DNA of 64,000 bases from Muraenolepis orangiensis (GCA_027704905.1 CM051001.1:26484237-26548236), one strand, 5' to 3'. Positions 1-60,912 are shown, numbered from the stretch's first letter. Notes: generated from the sequence alone by a model not told the origin. Made by a program: numbers and translations.

Positions 1-3000
1 GTAGCCTATAAACAAGAGTCAAATATTATAATAGAAGTCTTGTTGTGACGACTCTTCTCTTTCCCATTCCAGATAAACAGTCACGGCTTGGCTCTTCACT
101 GTCACTGATGAAATACTCAGTCATCATTTCCAATGCAATCATCAAACTTGTCTTCCTGTTCATGCTCTGCAGAGTCCAGGAGATCAACCAGGGAGGTTGG
201 CAGGACAGGACTGCAGGGCCGCACTCCTTCATCACTTCTCATGCACCCCTGCTCCTCACCATAGTTTATTTGTTATTTTCTTTTACGAGATTCATCAGCT
301 CGCTTGTACAAGGCGCCACAATGGTTCATACGTTGAAGGTGCGCCTTCAGAGCTTCATGGCGTGGAGGAAGGCGAGCCAGTTGGCAGTGTCCTTTCTTGT
401 CCTTTCCTCCCATTTTGAGTAGCAACTTGGCATAGGAGGACGTCCACTGAAGACTCACGACTCTCCACTCATGTGGTGAAGTGTCAGGTCTTCTGACCTT
501 CCTGTTTTAGAACCCAAGGGCAGCAGCAGCAGCATGGTGAAGGTAGAGTAACCCCCCTTGTATCATTCTCTTCAACTTCTCGTCCTGGTTTCTGTAGATT
601 GTGGGGAGACCTTAACCTGAAACACAACGGGCCAGGTGTAGTACACTTTCATCTCAGGAGCATACACTGTGTCATTCTCGGCAGGGGGTGTGAATGATGA
701 GCTATCGTGAAACTTGGGGTTTGACGCAAGTAAAGTGCAAGGTAGGAGTGATTCTGGCGTGTTGACTTTCAGGCTACGCTGTGGCGACTTGTTCCATGAT
801 GGGTAGCTTTGGGACCTTGTTGCTCTGAAACCCAGGCTAGTCCTCCTCTGTACCATGATTCCCCCGGCACTGTGGACAATGTTGCTGCCATGCACATTGG
901 TAGTGGTTTTTATTCAAGTTGTCCCACTCCCAGTGGAATAAAAAGGAGGGACACTTCCCCTGCCTATGTATGAACTAGACCCATTTTCTCAGCCCTCAGC
1001 TCCCATGCATTTTCTCTAATAAGACGAGAAGTATTCAGGTCTCTCTGTTTTGCGATGACCATCTTTGATCTCAACTTTGTCGCAAAAAAATGCCCTCTGG
1101 TGGGAAGCTGGGTCTCTCAGAACCCCCTGAAGACTATTGACATGGGGAGCGATGCTGCTGTGTGATTGCTGATTCTGTATCATCTCCCAGAAGATGAAGG
1201 GGGCAAGGAAAGCACTGATATCAGGGAGAGCTGTAGGGATCTGGTGTAGGGATCTGAGGTCACACTGATTGCCTACGATATGAGGATGTGATTGATAGAG
1301 ACCTTGGTCTTGGTTGTCGTTTTCTGTTGCGGTTCCTTTCATTTTAGTGAGGGGAGTAAAAGATGATGATCAGACATGGATGGCACATGAAAGATGCACG
1401 TACGTGGCGAGAATTTGTGGGCTGGAAGAACTACACTCCGTAATCTTTTGAGCATGCTGTCTTAATATGTACTTCAACCATCACCGTCAGAGAATTAGAA
1501 ACCACCATTCATGTTATAGGCACCCTGTTATAAAATCTCAACTTTTTAATCTGATAACAGATGTTCTGAAAGCAGCCATCTACAAGTTCCCCAATAACAC
1601 ATACAACACTTAGAAAGCACGTGTGTCGCTGAGTTAGCTTCTTACCTTGTTTGTTTGATGGTTAAATGTGCATGTAGCAAAGTTAGCTACTTTTTTTGTT
1701 CTGGAGGATTACAAATTTAGGGAATTACTAAAACACTAATGGTAGCACTGATTTGCATACTAGCATTCCACAGATACATGTGACCACTTTTAGAATAGCT
1801 TCATTGTGATCTTTGACCCTGAAAACATGATACATCTAGATCAATTATGTGTTCCTTTATCTGCAATAAATAGGATTCAATCCTCCAGATTTAGATTTAG
1901 ATGTTGTCTGAGATATAGTGAAACACTGATTAGAAGTATTTTTCTTTGTTGGTGCAAAATACAGCCTTCTTGGTGTGAGACTAAAAGGTAGTCATTTTGC
2001 ACAATGTTTTCCAAAAAAATGATACATGGATTAGTTTGACAACTTTTTTAACATAGCTCATCATTTACTACACTGTTTTTAAGCTTATTAGAAGTATATT
2101 TCAGGGGGGTGAACGATACCCCTTCTACCTACCCAACTAGTTGTTCCTTGATGAACACATTTCAAAACAAAGGATACAGACCATCAGTTCCTGAAATGAG
2201 CAGATCATGACGAGGCTTGTGTACAAGAATGTAGAATGTTGTTCCTCTACAATAACTAGTCTGTTAATCATTCATCAATAGTTGGTTAATCATTCGTCGC
2301 TAGTCCGGCAAAACCCCCCTATTTTGGAAATCAGACATGGAATGTTGTAAAAGGTTGGTTCCCATAAATGATATCTATGACCTTCAAGGATCACAACATG
2401 GGTGGACAACCTGCTCAACTAGCTACTGGAAAGCTACAGGGTGGGTCCAAACAATGCAACCGCTATTGTGAATTAATACCATGGCAGAATGAGAGCTTTC
2501 AGATGAGTAAAGCCTGCCGAGTAAAGCATGTTCCCATTGGAGCCACTAGATGGCACTGTATCTTTTTTGGGGAAAGAAAAGAGGAAACGGCCGGTCAAGA
2601 CATAAAGTATTCCATTATCATTCGAGATCAGGCTACATATGAGCTAACCTACTAAACTACCATCAGAGACAACAACAGAGATGAGATCATCCAGATGTCA
2701 CGTCCACAGTTCTCTGTCCTACGAGATCAGATGTTGCTTCTCCAGGAATGACTGAATGAGCCACCCACCAGCGGGAAGGTGACTGAGTTGAATCAGCACA
2801 AATGCTACCCTACCTCACTGCAGTAGGCCACTACAACTATGGGCAGCAGTCTTTGCCTCTGTATTTGGCTGAGATGAAGAAAATGCCAGAAAAATGGATA
2901 CAGAGCTGGCAGTCAACATCGTGGCAGCAGTAGATACCAACCAGTTCACAACCGCCGCACAATCCCTGATCAATAAATCATCTGGACAGTGTGCAGATTC

Positions 3001-3700
3001 CACGGTCAAGGACAACCTGACGAGCGTGAAACCGTCTGAGTCACTGTCCAGTGATCAGAAGAAGAAAAGTGTTGTGAAGCTTAACACAAAGTCTGGGGGC
3101 AAAACTTCTGCACCTGACCAGAGCAATGAAGTTACTGCATGACACAGATCATTGCCAGTGGTGGAGAACTCAACATTGTTGACTTTCCCCGGTCACTCTT
3201 CCAGGAAGATGGCAGTATGAGAACTGGTACCAAGGCAAGCCTAGTGAAGATCCTGAAAGAGGAGACCAAAGTTACCAGCATCCCTGATCTGCTTGAAGAT
3301 GACAAAATGAACACCATACATACACTGGTCATTTCACAAAGTTCAATCATTTGGAACCATCACTGAGCGATACAAACCCTGCTGTTGAATGATCTGCCTG
3401 CTGGCACTGATGTTGTACCAGGTACAGTGGGCACAGCCTGGAGTCAGCTGAGCAGGAACAGAGATACGTCTTACGGCTGCAAAACCAGCCAAAGTAAATT
3501 AAGTCAGTAAGCGGTACACAGCTCCTGATCCAAAGGAGTTTTTGCAGTGTCAGCTAACAAAGTGGCATGGAAACCATGCCACAATTTTCCCTGCCTGTAG
3601 CTCGACCAGGTTATGATCCTGGAAGGTCCTAGATATAATTTCTGGTGCAAAATCTTTTACAACACTCCACGTCTGTAAAACCCTGTGGCCCCGTGTATTA
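1..3700. other. Gene-poor flank with degenerate repeat-type ORFs
   Basis: No intact gene is seen. Short reading frames occur on both strands, notably 2894-3142 and 3139-3366 (+) with PRSLFQEDGSMRTGTKASLV, and 273-458 (-) with LPPRHEALKAHLQRMNHCG. Both fragments resemble, from memory, pieces of a widespread uncharacterised multi-copy fish protein. They lie on opposite strands and are broken by stops and frameshifts. I cannot name the element. Confidence 0.3.
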
Positions 3701-3704
3701 ATCA

Positions 3705-4050
3705 ATAGTCTGATCAATAATCAGTTTATCAATAATCAATCTTTTGTTGATAAATAATTACTAGTCCGTTAACTAATAGTATTGATCAATAACAATATTC
3801 AGTTAATCTATAATCAAGTCTGTTGATAAATAATTCATAGAATGTTAATCACTAGACTGTTAATCATTAATCACTAGTCTGTTAATCATTAATCAATAGT
3901 CTGTTAATCAATAATCAATAGTCTGTTGATCAATAATCAATAGTCTGTACATCAATAGTCGGTTGATACATGATCAACCGGTCTGTTGATAAATAATATG
4001 TTAATTAGTAGTCTGTAGATCAAGTAGTGTAAATAAATCTATCTATAAAT
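3705..4050. repeat. Degenerate minisatellite of GTCTGTTAATCAATAATCAA type
   Basis: AT-rich imperfect units of about 20-24 bases containing ATCAATA and TCTGTTAATC, about 12 copies with heavy divergence, so an old array. Confidence 0.7.
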
Positions 4051-4317
4051 CAATAGTCGTAGTGTTTAATGTGAAGTGAAACCAAGACACAAACTGATTC
4101 TTTCAGTATTTATTGATCTCCAGCGTTCGACTGGACATTGAGGCATAAACAGAACATTTGAAACAAAAAATAGAACCGATATTTACAATTATTGTATTAA
4201 AAATACAAAACAACGACAATACGAACTCCGCCGGCTGTCTTTGTAAAAGACGTAGAGGACGAAGGACCACGAGAAGGACAACATCAGTCATGAAACGCAC
4301 TTCTACCGCTAAATCTG

Positions 4318-4805
4318 TCGGTTTAGCCCCGACGCTACATCTGGATTAGCCTCGACGCTACGTCTGGATTAGCCTCGACGCTACATCTGGATTAGCGCCG
4401 ACGCTACATCTGGATTAACCTCGATGCTACATCTGGATTAGCCCCGACGCAACATCTGGATTAACCTCGACACGTCTGGATTAGCGCCGACGCTACATCT
4501 GGATTAACCTCGACGCTACATCTGGATTAGCACCGACCCTACGTCTGGACTAACCTCGACACTACGTCTGGATTAGCCCCGCCGCAACATCTGGATTAAC
4601 CTCGACACTACGTCTGGATTAGCCCCGACACTAAATCTGGATTAACCTCGACGCTACGTCTGGATTACAACAACGCTCTGTCTGGATAAACCCCGACCCT
4701 TCGTCCGGATTAGCGCCGCAATACATCTGGATTAGCCATCACGCTACGTCTGGATTAGCGCCGACGCTACATCTGGATTAGCCATCACGCTACGTCTGGA
4801 TTACA
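4318..4805. repeat. Minisatellite, about 21-22 base unit (tctggattagcctcgacgct)
   Basis: About 22 units of ACATCTGGATTAGCCTCGACGCT type with frequent C/G substitutions (cctcgac, ccccgac, gccgac). There is no coding sense across units. Confidence 0.9.
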
Positions 4806-5059
4806 GCTGGGATTATGCAGATTATCGCTAGAACTACACCAGGGGTTATCCCCGGGTTTAATGATAGGAGCAACCCGGGATAAGCGGTGGGAAGATGAAG
4901 GGATAGCGCTGGGGTAATCTGGGATAAGCATAGGTAGGTATTATTGTAGAAATGACTGTTGGGGATAGCAAGGCATGAGCATTGGTATTAGCACTGGGAT
5001 TATGAAGGACCATAGCGTCTGCGGTCTCCTTGTTCTGAAACTTGTTTATCAAATAGTGC

Positions 5060-5345
5060 TGATATGTTATTATATTATATAGTATTATTTTATAATATAT
5101 AATATAATAAAATAATAATATTATATTATTATATATTATATAATATTATTGTATTTTATTATATTATATAATAATATTATATTATATAATATATTATATA
5201 ATATTATTATATAATAGAATAAAATACAATAATATTATATAATTATATAATATTATCATATTTTACTATAATATTTAATAATATATTATTATATAACAAT
5301 AATAAAATATTATTATATTTCATTACATTATTATGTAATATTCAC
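5060..5345. repeat. AT-only block with palindromic ATAATATTAT motifs
   Basis: Almost pure A/T for about 285 bases with many short self-complementary runs. Likely a low-complexity, unwinding-prone sequence. Confidence 0.8.
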
Positions 5346-6412
5346 TGGACCACTGGCTCACACATGACCAAAAATGACCAGAATATTTAAGTACGAGAAT
5401 GAATCCAAAACCGTTTCTAGAAATTCTTCTTCATGTGTTCCGGAGAGTTCCCGCCGGTCAATGTGACCCGTGACCCGTGACCCGGCGGTGGCCCAGACCA
5501 GACCCGGCTCACCGCAGAGTCTTTGGGGTCCCCCTGAACCACCGGTTCCTCAGCGCCTTCACACCCTGGGGAGAACCAGGACCCGACCTGACAAACCAGA
5601 ACCGGTCTTAAGCGTTCCGATTGTTCCGTGGGTTTGTCGGGTCCTGACCCCGGGTGGGTCCCCACCCGTTGTTTGAGAACAAGGGTCCTCCTGAAGCACC
5701 GCATTCACAAGACGTGGTTCACCTGGAGAACCACGCGGAAGGAACCACGGGATGAGGGGTGGGATTACTAAGGACCTCCGCCCGGCCCCAGACCTCTCGC
5801 GTTGCTAGGAGACCTCCCTCGTTGCTAGGAGACCTCCCTCGTTGCAAGGAGACCTCCCTCGATTGCTAGGAGACCTGACGGAGGATGGGGACGAGGATGA
5901 AGTGACGCATCGGTACATCTGGACTCTGTGCTTTGACCTTGAGGAATAGTTTTAAAACTACTGAATGTTTTTGAGCTCGAATTTGAGCTTGGAGTCTGAC
6001 CTCTGACCTCACACCACACCTCCGAACTCTCGCCGCTGTGCAGGAAGTGCTGTCTGACCAGAGGTGCGGGGCTACTGATAATATCATAATACTGATTGGT
6101 TGGTCGGACAGGCTTTCCCGAGTCCGGGGAAGGAAGTAGGAAGTAAGACAGGAAGTAGAAAGTAAGACAGGAAGTGGGTTTTTTGTTCTCGCAGTAAAAG
6201 ACAAAGTGCTGACTGAACCCGTCCGGCTCCATCGCCGACGGCAACGGCTGGTCGTTTCCATTACTAACGGCGACCGTCTCCCTAACAACGAAGTCTCTTT
6301 GTTCCTTCACAGTAGAGATGCTTTAAGGCAGGGGGGCGGGGCCCAGCTGGCGACTCCACCAATCCGAGGCCAGAGTATGGTGGAGGAGGCAGGCACGTAC
6401 GTAACTGATGAT
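5346..6412. other. Flank below rapgef2, no gene recognised
   Basis: Contains a short 21-base tandem repeat of gagacctccctcgttgctag (5797-5873, about four copies). Open frames at 5417-5704 and 5825-6310 have no recognisable domains. Possible rapgef2 3' UTR if the 4107 poly(A) signal is used. Confidence 0.4.
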
Positions 6413-6415
6413 GAC

Positions 6416-6421
6416 TTTATT
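6416..6421 (-). terminator. Possible rapgef2 polyadenylation signal
   Basis: AATAAA on the gene strand about 60 bases after the stop codon. If used, the 3' UTR would be very short for this gene family. Another AATAAA lies near 4107-4112 and would give a UTR of about 2.4 kb. Choosing needs transcript data. Confidence 0.3.
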
Positions 6422-6479
6422 GGTCGTCCTGACTCCGCCCCCTTTTTACCACAAGTCACCGCAGGAAGACACGCCCCCT

Positions 6480-52865
<46,386 letters not shown>

Positions 52866-53810
52866 CTGGAAGAGAGAAGAGACAGTCAGTCAAACAAACA
52901 GTCAGACACTGGGCCATCTTCATCATCATCATCATCACACCTCATAACTTCACTATACAAACAACTCCACACACACATGAGCACGCACACACAGGACCCT
53001 GCTTCCCATAATAATACAAATCAAAGAGGATGATCAGATGGGAGATCTTTGAACAAATCTGCAACAGAAGGAAAGTGATGATCAGTCCATTCAGACGACA
53101 TAATCCATTTGAAAACAGACTGAGACCTCCAGCTGCATGTGAGCAGTCTGGTCCAGTCTGGTCCAGTCTGGTCCAGGGACATCATGCTCAGGACCAAGAC
53201 CTAGACCTCTGGAGGAACTAGCACCTTCTGACTGTTCCAACGTGATGGTTTGGCGCCCTTTACTGGACGACCCGGGAACTGAACGCTTTGTTTTTGTATA
53301 GACAGAGCGATGGTCATAGGTCTGCTATGATTTATGAACAAAAACATCCAACACGTTTTTTTTTTAAATACATTGTCGAAAGCTGCACACTTCCTCTTCA
53401 GTGTGAGCACGATGGCAGCTGACTTTTTTTTTAAGTATAAGAAATAGTCATGTCCATTAAATTGCGGAACACCTGAAATATAACCAAGTAGACAAGAGGA
53501 GTTTAATTATTAACGAAGAGTTTGATTATTAAAAATAATAATAATTAAATTTCCAATGCTGTTTTTTGTTATAAACTAAGAGTATTCAAGAGAGTGGGAA
53601 AGGGGAACTGAAACAATACCGTGAGGAGAAGTGTCCACTAGGGGGCAGTGGGGTCCCAGCAGCTCACTGAAGAATGCTCAACCATCAATTGTGGCTTCAG
53701 TCTGAAATATTTCGCATGGGCTCCATGGAAAGAATGTGAAGGACCCCATCTTTCCCCTCATGTTCTCTACCCCTCTCCACCATGTTGTACACAGAGCGAT
53801 GACACTCCTA
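52866..53810. other. Upstream intron, no gene seen
   Basis: Mostly non-repetitive. A triple cagtctggtcc repeat lies near 53145-53175. The expected first long-form coding exon is not found here. Confidence 0.5.
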
Positions 53811-53811
53811 A

Positions 53812-54150
53812 GGCAACCCTTACCTTAACCCTTAACCTAACCTTTATCCCAACACACTGTCCAACCCTTACCTTATCACTAACCCTTACCTTGTCACTCA
53901 CCCTTAACCTAACCCCAACACACTGTCCAACCCTTACCTTATCACTCACCCTTAACCTAACCCCAACACACTGTCCAACCCTTACCTTATCACTAACCCT
54001 TAACCTAACCTTTACCCCAACACACTGTCCAACCCTTACCTTATCACACTTAACACACTTAACCCTTATATGTAACCTAACCTTTACCCCAACACACTGT
54101 CCAACCCTTACCTTATCACTCACCCTTAACCTAACCTAACCCCAACACAC
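53812..54150. repeat. Telomere-like degenerate minisatellite (cacactgtccaacccttacc)
   Basis: About eight units of 40-57 bases mixing ttaacctaaccc and cttatcactaaccctta blocks. Related to CCCTAA but not true telomere repeat. Confidence 0.88.
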
Positions 54151-54419
54151 TGTCCACTTGTGTCATACGGTCTCTCAACATGAAACTTCTAACACTAACT
54201 ACTCAATACACACATATTAATACTAATATACTCAGAATATATCACCAACATATTCATAATACTACAAATATACCCATAATACTACTAGTATACTTATATT
54301 ACTACTAATAGACTTACTCATATAGATGCTGTTCTTGATATATCTCTGGAAATCCTTCAAAGCCTCTAGTTAGCTAACGGGCTAGCCGCCACATTCCTCA
54401 CATTCCTGCTACGTAGGCA

Positions 54420-55660
54420 CTAGCAGCAGAGTGTAAGGTGGAGTAACAGTAGTAGGGTGTAGTAACAGTAGTACAGGTGTAGTAACAGTAGTACAGGTGT
54501 AGTAACAGTAGTAAGATGTAGTAACAGTAGTACAGGTGTAGTAACAGTAGTAAGGTGTAGTAACAGTAGTACAGGTGTAGTAACAGTAGTACGGTGTAGT
54601 AACAGTAGTACAGGTGTAGTAACAGTAGTATGGTGTAGTAACAGTAGTAGGGTGTAGTAACAGTAGTATGGTGTAGTAACAGTAGTACAGTGTAGTAACA
54701 GTAGTATGGTGTAGTAACAGTAGTACAGGTGTAGTAACAGTAGTACGGTGTAGTAACAGTAGTATGGTGTAGTAACAGTAGTACGGTGTAGTAACAGTAG
54801 CATGGTGTAGTAACAGTAGTACAGGTGTAGTAACAGTAGTACGGTGTAGTAACAGTAGTACAGGTGTAGTAACAGTAGTATGGTGTAGTAACAGTAGTAT
54901 GGTGTAGTAACAGTAGTAGGGTGGAGTAACAGTAGTAGGGTGGAGTAACAGTAGTAGGGTGTAGTAACAGTAGTAGGTGTAGTAACAGTAGTATGGTGTA
55001 GTAACAGTAGTACAGTGTAGTAGTAACAGTAGTACGGTGTAGTAACAGTAGTAGGTGTAGTAACAGTAGTACGGTGTAGTAACAGTAGTACGGTGTAGTA
55101 ACAGTAGTACGGTGTAGTAACAGTAGTATGGTGTAGTAACAGTAGTACGGTGTAGTAACAGTAGTATGGTGTAGTAACAGTAGTATGGTGTAGTAACAGT
55201 AGTACAGTGTAGTAACAGTAGTACGGTGTAGTACCAGTAGTACAGTGTAGTAACAGTAGTACGGTGTAGTACCAGTAGTACAGGTGTCGTAATAGTATTA
55301 GGGTGGAGTAACAGTAGTACGGTGTAGTAACAGTAGTACGGTGTAGTAACAGTAGTACGGTGTAGTAACAGTAGTATGGTGTAGTAACAGTAGTATGGTG
55401 TAGTAACAGTAGTATGGTGTAGTAACAGTAGTACGGTGTAGTAACAGTAGTACGGTGTAGTAACAGTAGTATGGTGGAGTAACAGTAGTATGGTGTAGTA
55501 ACAGTAGTATGGTGTAGTAACAGTAGTACAGGTGTAGTAACAGTAGTATGGTGTAGTAACAGTAGTACGGTGTAGTACCAGTAGTACAGGTGTCGTAATA
55601 GTATTAGGGTGGAGTAACAGTAGTACAGGTGAAGTAAGGTGTGGTAATAGTAGTAAAGAT
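54420..55660. repeat. 19-21 base minisatellite (gtagtaacagtagtacggtg)
   Basis: About 63 units with tacggt/tatggt/tacaggt variants. It reads openly on the minus strand (LLLLHHTTVTTPYYCYY) only because of unit length. Confidence 0.96.
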
Positions 55661-56080
55661 GCATTTAGGTGTAGTAATAGGAGTACAGGTATTAGTAATA
55701 CAGGTGTAGTAAGGTGTATGATAGTAGTACAGGTGTAGTAATAGTACAGGTGTAGCAAGGTGGAAGTAATAGTAGTGTATCACAGTATAATGGGTGTATT
55801 AATACATTAATAACATTAACATTAATACATGTGTAGTAAGCTATAGTAATAGTATTACAGGTGTAGTAAGGTGTAGTGTGACAGGAGTACAGACGTGTCT
55901 TCCAAAAGTCGTGAAACAATATGAGGAAAACCCGATCAGACAGCAGCCCTCTGGTGGGCTGACACCAGGAGGAGGAGAAGGTATTAATCAGAGGTCAGAG
56001 AAGAGCTGACGGTTCAGACCCCAAAGTGCTCGCTGAGACATTTTCGAGACGAGAGCCAGAGGACTCACTCACTTTCTCAC

Positions 56081-56224
<144 letters not shown>

Positions 56225-56519
56225 CACCCCCCCCAACAGAATGTGGGGGACCGTCCAATCACAGAGCTGCTGACCAGAACAAAGCACTGCCCAATGGATC
56301 ATGTGACCAGGATAAATCCGACACCACGGAGGAGGAAATACAATCCTTACAACAGCCTTGTGTAAACAAGATGGCCGACAGAACACCTCCACCCGACCCG
56401 TCGGTGCGGTCATCACCAAACCTCCAGTGACCAGCACTGAATGATGGTTTTAGAGCTGCACTACGTCAGTATCATGTGTTCAAGATCCTCAGGGGTTCCT
56501 CGGTAGAAAATATCCCAAC

Positions 56520-57225
56520 TACAGGGCCCTGAGTGGAGAACATACCCCCAACTAGAGGGCCCTCAGTACTACTGAGGGCCCTCTAGTTGGAGGTATGTTC
56601 TACTGAGGGCCCTCTAGTTCGAGGTATGTTCTCTACTGAGGGCCCTCTAGTTCGAGGTATGTCCTGGGCCCTCAGTAGAACATACCTCCTACAAGAGGGC
56701 CCTCAGTAGAGAACATACCTTCAACTAGAGGGCCCTCAGTAGAACATACCTCCAACTAGAGGGGCCTCAGTAGAACATACCTCCAACTAGAGGGGCCTCA
56801 GTAGAGAACATACCTCCAACTAGAGGGCCCTCAGTAGAGAACATACCTCCAACTAGAGGGCCCTCAGTAGAACATACCTCCAACTAGAGGGCCCTCAGTA
56901 GAACATACCTCCAACTAGAGGGCCCTCAGTAGAGAACATACCTCCAACTAGGAGGCCCTCAGTAGAACATACCTCCAACTAGAGGGGCCTCAGTAGAGAA
57001 CATACCTCCAACTAGAGGGCCTCAGTAGAGAACATACCTCCAACTAGAGGGCCCTCAGTAGAACATACCTCCAACTAGAGGGCCCTCAGTAGAGAACATA
57101 CCTCCAACTAGAGGGCCCTCAGTAGAACATACCTCCAACTAGAGGGCCCTCAGTAGAGAACATACCTCCAACTAGAGGGCCCTCAGTAGAACATATCCCA
57201 ACTAGAGGGCCCTCAGTAGAGAACA
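56520..57225. repeat. 33-36 base minisatellite with internal orientation switches
   Basis: Units of cctccaactagagggccctc + agtagagaacata. Between 56567 and 56655 the units run in the reverse direction, then switch back. Confidence 0.93.
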
Positions 57226-57647
57226 TATTTCTGCCACACCAAGAAGTCCACTGATCCAGAATCAGATCCTGAGAAAATAGAATCAGAGAGAGACTTTTCA
57301 TTTCCTGGGACCTCTGAGAACATTTTAAAGGCTGTTACAAAGTGATTCAGTACCTAGCAAGTTAGCAACTAGCCCAAGTTAGCACCTAGCCTGAGTTAGC
57401 ACCTAGCCTGAGTTAGCACTCCAGTAAGCAACTAGCTAGCAGAGCAATATATGGTTAATATCTGCTCAGCTGGTCAGATGCTAGGCCATGCTAAGATGCT
57501 AACCCCCTCCTGGGCCGTGGTGACCTCTGACCTTTGTCGTCTGTGTTTGGAAGGTCACTATTCCTGGAGATCGTTACCACGGCACCCCTGAGCATCCAGC
57601 ATGACAGTAGGAGAGACACACACAGAAGGTAAAGAGTCCATCAGTGT

Positions 57648-57874
<227 letters not shown>

Positions 57875-58643
57875 TAAAGAGTGCGTCAGTGTGACAGAGA
57901 GAGACTAATGTAAAGTGGATTAGAGGCTCCTCGCTGTCAGGTGTAACGAGGTAGAGGCTGAAGGTCGTGAGGTGGAGGCTCTTAGTGTTAATAAGAACAG
58001 TGAGGACTCAATGTCAGACTAAAACAGTCAGGGTCCATTTACTGCTGACCTCAGCAGTCCTGTCTGCTGCTTTATGAATATGAATGATTATGAAGTCAGC
58101 AGGTGAGGGGGAGGAGCCTGTTCCTCCTGTCTGTTTAGTTGTGAATTATGAATGGTGGTGTCAGCAGCACAGGGCTATGAATCAGAATCAGAAGGAGCCA
58201 TCCTCCAGAACCTTCTGGGAGAGCAACAAGCATTCAATATGGAAGAGAAACTAGCCTAGCATCCGGTCTGTATGTGGGTTGTCCTTGACAGGGTGAGAGA
58301 GAGAGAGAGACAGAGACGAGCAAGAGAGAGAGACACACACACACCGACAGACAGAGAGAGAGAGAGCTCTGTAAAAGTTGTTGACTGGAGCGGTGTGGTA
58401 GCATGCTAAGCTAACAGGCTAGCTCCAGGACAGAGTGTCTGGTACAGAGAGGCTGAGGGAGGCATGTGATTGGCACCAAAGTCCTATTTTAAATTAGGTT
58501 AAAAAGTGATACACACACACGGAAGGGGCTAGAGTCCCCCTCCACTCCACTAATCCGATACAGTGACCACGGTTACCACGGTTACCACAGACGGAACACG
58601 ACGGGCGACTCCAAGCATAAACACTTCCTACTTTACACACCAT

Positions 58644-58828
<185 letters not shown>

Positions 58829-59786
58829 TAACAGACACACACTAGAACCACACACACACACCATTAACACACACACACACACACACTAGAACCACACGCA
58901 CACACCATTAACAGACACACACTAGAACCACACACACACACACACTAGAACCACACACACACACCACCATCTTAACACACACACACACACACAACCATCT
59001 TAACACACACACACACAACCCTTAAAGGAGGCGGAATGAGGTCAGAGGCCTTTAAAGGGGGTGACATCGTCACCATGAAAACAGCAGCATCTCTCAGCAC
59101 ATGGACCAATAAGCATCCTCCGTGTAGCTGTGGTCATGGTTACAGAGCGTTACACCCGGGGTCTGCCCTGGAGACTAATTCTCCAGAAGGTGACCTCTGA
59201 CCTCTGACTCGGTCACCTCCTTGACCCCTCAACCGGACAAGTGACGCTTTGAAAAGATGGCATCCATAAATAGACTGGAGTCCCATGAAGAACTACAACA
59301 TACCGACAGATAAACGTATAATAATATATGATATAATAATAATATATACATACGTATACACGTATAACAATAAACATTGCATGTCAGACTCTGGGATCTG
59401 GGGGAGGAGTGGTCTGAGGTGGTCTGGGGTCGACGTGGTCTGGGTCTGAGGATGTGGTCCAGCTACTGGGTCCCATTAACCCCTAAACTACCACTAGACA
59501 TTCCTCTGCTGACCACAGTTGAGGCTCATGTACAGTTCAGTTCGATGATTTGCATTTGGACAACAGACGGACTCATTTACTCGAGCGCTCATTTACATGA
59601 TTCATTTAAATATGGAAGACATCGCCAGCTTAAGAAAATCACTGGACAGCACAGCCTCTCCTTACTGGCTATTTTGATCTATAGCTCTATATCCGGTATA
59701 TCTTTAGCTCTATATCCTGTATATCTATAGCTCTATATCCTTACTGTATATATATATATCTATAGCTCTATATCCTTACTGTATAT

Positions 59787-60912
59787 CTATACCTTCAAAA
59801 AGACCAGAGCTGGCGCACACGCCCCCATCCTCATCAACGGGGCGGAGGTCGAGCGTGTCTCCAGCTTCAAATTCCTGGGGGTCCACATCTCCGAGGACCT
59901 CTCCTGGTCCCTCAATACTGCCTCACTGGTTAAGAAGGCTCACCAGCGTCTCTCCTCTTCCTGAGGAGACTGAGGAAAGCCCACCTGTCCCCTCAGATTC
60001 TGGTGAACTTTTACCGGTGTGCTATTGAAAGTATCCTCACCGACTGCATCACCGTGTGGTACGGCAACTGCACTGTCTCAGACCCGAAAGCGCTGCAGAG
60101 GGTGGTGAAAACCGCCCAACGCATCGTTGGATTACCCCTCCCTGCAATAAACGCTACCCACCACAAACACTGTCTGAAGAAGGCACAAAAAAGAATCAAA
60201 GACTCCTTTCACCCCAACCATGGACTGTTTGCCCTACTCCTCTCCGGGAGGCGCTATAGAAGCCTTTGTTCCAAATCAAGCAGGCTTAGGAAACAGCTTC
60301 TTCCCCTCAGCTGTCATCTCTCTGAACTCTGAACCACAGCCCCCCCCGCCCCCCCCTCTGCTGCCCAACATACGAACTCTGAACTCTGTCTTACCCTTTC
60401 ACCATCATTGTCTTCAATGGCCTTGCACTGTATCATAACTCCCTACCTCTACCTATATAGTTGACATATTTATAGTTGACATATTTATTGTTTACACACC
60501 TATATGATAGTCATGTACATTTTTACTGTACTTACCGTACATATATATGAATTGTCAACTGCTGATATAACTACACATCCCTGCTAACTACCTGCTGTAT
60601 ATACATTTATATACATTTATATTTTGATACAACTGCATACCCATGCTCACTACCTGTTTATACTTGTATACTTACCTTGTATATATATATATATATATAT
60701 ACCTATAATTCTGCACATATCTCATACCTATTCTACAAGTTATTTTATACCTGTTTTTAGTAGTAGCTTTTTTAGAAGTTTAGTTATTCAACAACTGTAA
60801 ATTATATATTACCATGGCACTTTACTGCAACATTTGCACTCTGGTTAGATGCCAAATTCCTTCCGATCTACAGGACTTGTGCTGTGCAATGACAATAAAT
60901 TTGAATCTAATC
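59787..60912 (+). mobile_element. 5'-truncated L2/CR1-like LINE with decayed reverse transcriptase end
   Basis: Begins with KTRAGAHAPILINGAEVERV and SSFKFLGVHISEDLSWSL, changes frame near 59960, then (60003-60332) FYRCAIESILTDCITVWYGN, LQRVVKTAQRIVGLPLPAI, HCLKKAQKRIKDSFHPNHGL and ALLLSGRRYRSLCSK. This block order is typical of the C-terminus of fish L2-type LINE polymerases. The 3' end is gacaataaatttgaatctaa. A relic. Confidence 0.85.

Noticed and set aside
5417..6310. ORFs of 95-161 residues downstream of rapgef2
   Set aside because: No recognisable domain, overlapping frames on both strands, and composition bias. More likely non-coding or UTR.
54409..55758. 449-residue Leu/His/Thr/Tyr-rich ORF
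   Set aside because: It arises from a 19-21 base minisatellite. There is no domain, and its length follows from the repeat.
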